Position numbers and translations under genes: made by a program. A stretch of DNA of 64,000 bases from Mesostigma viride. Lineage: Eukaryota > Streptophyta > Mesostigmatophyceae > Mesostigmatales > Mesostigmataceae. The notes beneath the pieces are model-generated. The model did no database searches, was not told where the DNA came from, and saw only the letters and a program-made list of their open reading frames with translations. The stretch spans positions 10,136,858-10,200,857 of the forward strand of contig RPFO01000213.1 of assembly GCA_009746045.1 (NCBI GenBank). The letters are read 5' to 3'. This document shows, in pieces, positions 61,101-64,000 of the stretch. Position 1 is the first letter of the stretch. Each line of letters starts with the position of its first letter.

Positions 61101-61822
61101 GATCAGAGCCATCCAGGAATACCGCAGCCAGCAAGATGCCACAATGCGCGTTCTGCAAACAGAAGCGGCTGGTTGAGCAAAATGTCAACGTCATGAAAAC
61201 TAGGCCATCCCGACGGCTCTCGTCAGCGTACAAATCGTCCATTCATAAGAAGGCTAGGCATTCAATGCAGACGGCCACGAAAAACGCTATACGTGGGAGA
61301 ATGGAGCGAAAATCAAGACAAACGAATGGGGACAATAGCATCTTTGATCACTACTGTCGACTTCATAAAAATAACGTTGCTTCGGGTTTTCTGGCCGGCC
61401 GAGAAACTCGGCACGCCAGCAGACGGAGGCAGCGTTCGTCAGGGCAACGAAAGCTGTCGAGAAAGCGTAAAGCGTACCCAATTTAGTTGATCTTGCAACG
61501 TGTCCTTCAACCAAGATCTTGTAGACTTGTTGCCGCCCCGATGGCGAAAAGTGCCTTCAAAGCTCTTCAAAGCAGGTTCAAAGTGGCGTAAGGTTTCCAG
61601 ATCTCTCTCTCTCTCATCAATCACGCATCGTATTCTGTCGTCATGCGACCTTCGATCCCCTCGCGGATCCTCATTTGCTCGTTCCGAGGCCGACACCGTC
61701 GTCCCAATTTTGAACGGAAGGGTGCAATGTGGTCCTACCAAAACGTCCAGATTAGGAAAGGAGGGAGCCCTTAGGGCAATATGACTGTACAGCTGCCGTC
61801 CGAGTGGCCGGCGGAAAGAAAG
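61101..61822 (-). other. Upstream region of oxidase, possible extra exon
   Basis: A minus-strand frame (61741-61439) contains DERERDLETLRHFEPALKSF and ends near a possible donor GTACGC at about 61477. Spliced to the acceptor near 61090 it could be a 5' exon. The frame is charged and unlike other oxidases of the family, so this is tentative. Confidence 0.3.
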
Positions 61823-61823
61823 G

Positions 61824-61864
61824 TCAGTCAGTCAGTCAGTCAGTCAGTCAGTCAGTCAGTCAGT
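61824..61864. repeat. (CAGT)n microsatellite
   Basis: About ten GTCA units followed 50 bp later by a diverged run (CAGTCATCAGTCAGTAGTCA). Confidence 0.95.
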
Positions 61865-62170
61865 TTGGGATCCCGCGCCGCACATGGCGGGAAGGAGCTC
61901 CCGGTTTTCTCCGGGTCGTCGGCCAGTCATCAGTCAGTAGTCAGCTAGTAGTCATCACTCATCAGTCAATCACTTGAATCACAGAATCAGGTTGGATCAC
62001 ACGCCGCACATGGGCAGCAGACAGCACACCTCAGCAGAGGTCGGCCAGTAAACATGTACAGTATGGCCTCTCCTTGATGCACACTACGGCTAGCCAGGCT
62101 AGGTAGTGTAGCCATGAAAGTTGTAAGTGAGAGTGTTATTCCAAGCACCTCACCTGTATTTAATAAAATG
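61865..62170. other. No feature recognised
   Basis: No gene or repeat apart from TCAGT-type words at its start. The retroelement begins somewhere in its second half. Confidence 0.35.
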
Positions 62171-62713
62171 TCTCTTGTGTCCAACATTGCATTGAGATTG
62201 CATCACATGTTTGGTCATGCTGCCCAGGCACTCCAGTTTGCAAGGAGGCCGGGAGCCGGGGACATCTTGGTTTAATGGAGTAAAGCAGGTTGCTGAGGCT
62301 TGTTCCTGTAGGCTGGTTGCTCCCAAGCCTAAGAAGTCTCATGTCAGACAACCTGTGTTGCAGCCTGGATATGTACAATGTGATATCCAAGAAATCAGGA
62401 AACTGATTTTGTTGGTTGGGCCGGTTGATAGATACACCAAGTACAAGGTGCTAGAGTTGTTGCAAGATAAGTCTAAGCCATGTTTGGTGGCTGCTGGGCT
62501 CCAGGCTATCAGATCCAGAATGAAACCAGTGATCCAACTGCAGTGTGATTTAGAATTTGAGTGCTGCATGGGGCATGAAGACCTCCCTGAGTTATTTGTT
62601 GTACACAGGGAGTCCCATGGCAGTCAAGGCGTGGTGGAAAGAACAATCAGAGAACTCAAGACTATTCTGCTGACGCCGGAGAAGAAGATTCCCAGATTGG
62701 TTCCAGTGATTAT
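62171..62713 (+). pseudogene. Integrase N-terminus and core
   Basis: Zinc-binding part with LHHMFGH and EACSCR, a frameshift near 62265, then the core. The acidic triad is traceable: QCDIQEI (Asp), LQCDLEFEC (Asp) and SHGSQGVVERTIRELK (Glu). The reading is cut by the LTR at 62714 in PRLVPVI. Confidence 0.8.
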
Positions 62714-63384
62714 TGTTACGGCCCAGACCTTTGTATGGGCGTAACAATGCCTTCAATAAATAAGTCGAAAGTCATTTGTTATTTGTTTGGGACTTTCGAT
62801 AGCTCGCTTTCATGGTCCGCCGGACTATAGGACTCAGTTCGGGACTTATTTGGGAATTTGTCCTAAGTTCGGGACTTTGTGTGTTTATTTGGTACTTTGT
62901 GTGTTCCGGACCAGTTATTTTGGGCCTAGCCAGAAGTATGAGATCTTCTAGGGGCCGGACCGGCCCTAGCTAGACGTCAGACAGAACCTACTGGGGCTTG
63001 ACGGCAGTATCTGGAAGATCGGCGCGCATGTCGGCGCGCCTGCACACCAACTTGCCAGCTTGGTAGCGCAGCTAGGTGAAATTGGTCTGTCGACGATGGA
63101 CTCTCTCTCTTTGGTTTGATGATTAATGAAACGAGTGTTGACGACTCTCTCAGACCAAGGGGCACTAATCCGGATGTCATTTGCCTCATGACATGCCGTG
63201 TTATATAGCTAGATTAATTAATCATGCTATAAGGCCTAGCTGAGGATCAACCGCTGCTCAGTTAGTCAATTTACTGCGATCTTTGCTTGCTATCGCGGTA
63301 CGCGGATGCGCGGCTATGCCGGCTTATTAAACTGCACCTTATACTAGATTAGATCTTTCGCACCGTCCGGATCGGGACGTAACA
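62714..63384 (+). repeat. Solo LTR of gypsy family with ATTAT target duplication
   Basis: 671 bp, TGTTACGGCCCAGACC to CGGGACGTAACA, flanked by ATTAT at 62709-62713 and 63385-63389. Its ends match the LTR at 6524-7153 in inverse orientation. No internal sequence remains, as after recombination between two LTRs. Confidence 0.93.
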
Positions 63385-63960
63385 ATTATCAAGACGGCCT
63401 GGTTGAGGTCAGTTGAGGACAGATTGAATGTCAGGGCATCCATGTATGTTGGACTGAGAGGTCCCTGTGACTCCATTATCATTGCATCTTCGGGAGCTCC
63501 CTACTGAGGTTGAGCAAGCCTGGAAAGATAGCCTTATGTTCACGTTTGCCAAGTTGAGGCAGAAAGACAAGGGCTGGAGTGTTCTGAAACCTGTTGTTGG
63601 CCAGAGGGTAATTGTGTGGAAAGAGCCCAACCTTGCAGGCAAGCGTGGTAGCTGGCACCCTGGAGTAGTGACTGGCCAGGGTGGAACTAGCTGGGCACAA
63701 GTGCTGGGTGAAGATGGAGGATCCTCCCCAGAATGTGCACCGTCTGTCGTGGTCATATGTACGTCCAAGGGGTGCTGAAGCAGAGGCAGTAACTCCTGAT
63801 GTGACAACCTTGCCAGTTGGTCATGACGTCATCCCTGATCATCGCGTTCATGCTGGAAGTAATCCCCAGGTAAGTCCTGGCCAGACCCCTGGACCGGTTA
63901 TAACTTTCCAGATCGATTTAGAACAGGCAGATGTGGTCCCCTCTAGCCTCAAGTGCTAAG
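63385..63960 (+). pseudogene. Integrase C-terminal part
   Basis: Resumes in the interrupted frame (IIKTAWLRSVEDRLNVRA), then after frameshifts shows RVIVWKEPNLAGKRGSWHPG, GVVTGQGGTSWAQVLGEDG and NVHRLSWSYVRPRG. This fits the SH3-like C-terminal domain of retroelement integrases (PG-x-V ... DG ... V-x-x-SYVRP). The region beyond looks like a linker. Confidence 0.7.
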
Positions 63961-64000
63961 CATAGAGGTGTGGGCCTGAAAGATGTGGTGCTGGCTATGC

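Larger units (their letters stand above)
62171..64000 (+). mobile_element. LTR-element integrase region, split by solo LTR
   Basis: The same lineage as the element at 15.9-21.2 kb: LRLHHMFGHAAQALQFA matches HRLHHMFGHSGQAAMFA, and GYVQCDIQEIRKLILLVG matches GDIQMDIQHIRGLYILVG. It carries more of the integrase and runs off the window end. The 5' part is missing. Confidence 0.75.

Noticed and set aside
60827-61486. 219-codon plus-strand ORF
   Set aside because: It is antisense to the FAD-binding domain for its first part and basic low-information sequence for the rest.

Overview
This window is eukaryotic nuclear DNA, most likely from a green alga or another member of the green lineage. The clues are long microsatellites, GT-AG introns, LTR retrotransposons with LTRs and TG..CA ends, target-primed LINEs, and a two-exon N-terminus that looks like a chloroplast transit peptide. 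No rRNA, tRNA or CRISPR array was recognised. The species cannot be named from the sequence. Most of the window is a nested graveyard of transposable elements around a few single-copy genes.

Layout. 1-2.8 kb: simple repeats, then a near-perfect 297-bp-arm palindrome that duplicates head-to-head the promoter and first codons of a small membrane protein gene. 3-5 kb: a 553-codon ORF of unknown function with Ala/Gly-rich and Tudor-like regions. 5-6.5 kb: about four units of a 172-bp tandem repeat. 6.5-15.9 kb: a minus-strand Ty3/gypsy chromovirus split by a Ty1/copia element with almost identical LTRs and a GTACG target duplication; the copia element has lost most of pol and carries an unrelated membrane-protein ORF. 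15.9-21.2 kb: a plus-strand LTR element with two unrecognised ORFs ahead of gag, then an integrase fragment. 21.3-22.05 kb: a further LTR. 22-24.1 kb: LINE ends and simple repeats.

24.1-31.7 kb: the most interesting host locus. A predicted plastid transit peptide and an acidic exon are followed by a long ORF with a 1.46-kb CCCCTT tract (Pro-rich), about 285-bp repeats, an Ala/Lys/Glu coiled coil, a Gly/Ser linker, one membrane span and a LysM domain completed by a spliced last exon. I infer, but cannot prove, that these form one gene for a plastid-envelope LysM protein.

32.2-58 kb: at least a dozen LINE fragments. Elements of several subfamilies end in a short hairpin built on CTCC-caac-GGAG followed by a TTAA-, TTTAA- or TTTA-type tail. 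A striking class carries only an L1-like ORF1 (intact 458-aa copy at 49.5-50.9 kb, complete 2.0-kb element with 12-bp target duplication) and shares its terminal hairpin with RT-bearing LINEs, which suggests mobilisation in trans. A 1.5-kb hAT-type element with an 8-bp target duplication sits in one copy. 45-49.3 kb is mostly unassigned, with one E2F-like promoter.

58.8-61.1 kb (minus): a berberine-bridge-enzyme-like FAD oxidase gene broken by frameshifts and by a 0.77-kb terminal-inverted-repeat insertion. 62.2-64 kb: an integrase of the same lineage as the one at 20-21 kb, split by a solo LTR with an ATTAT target duplication.
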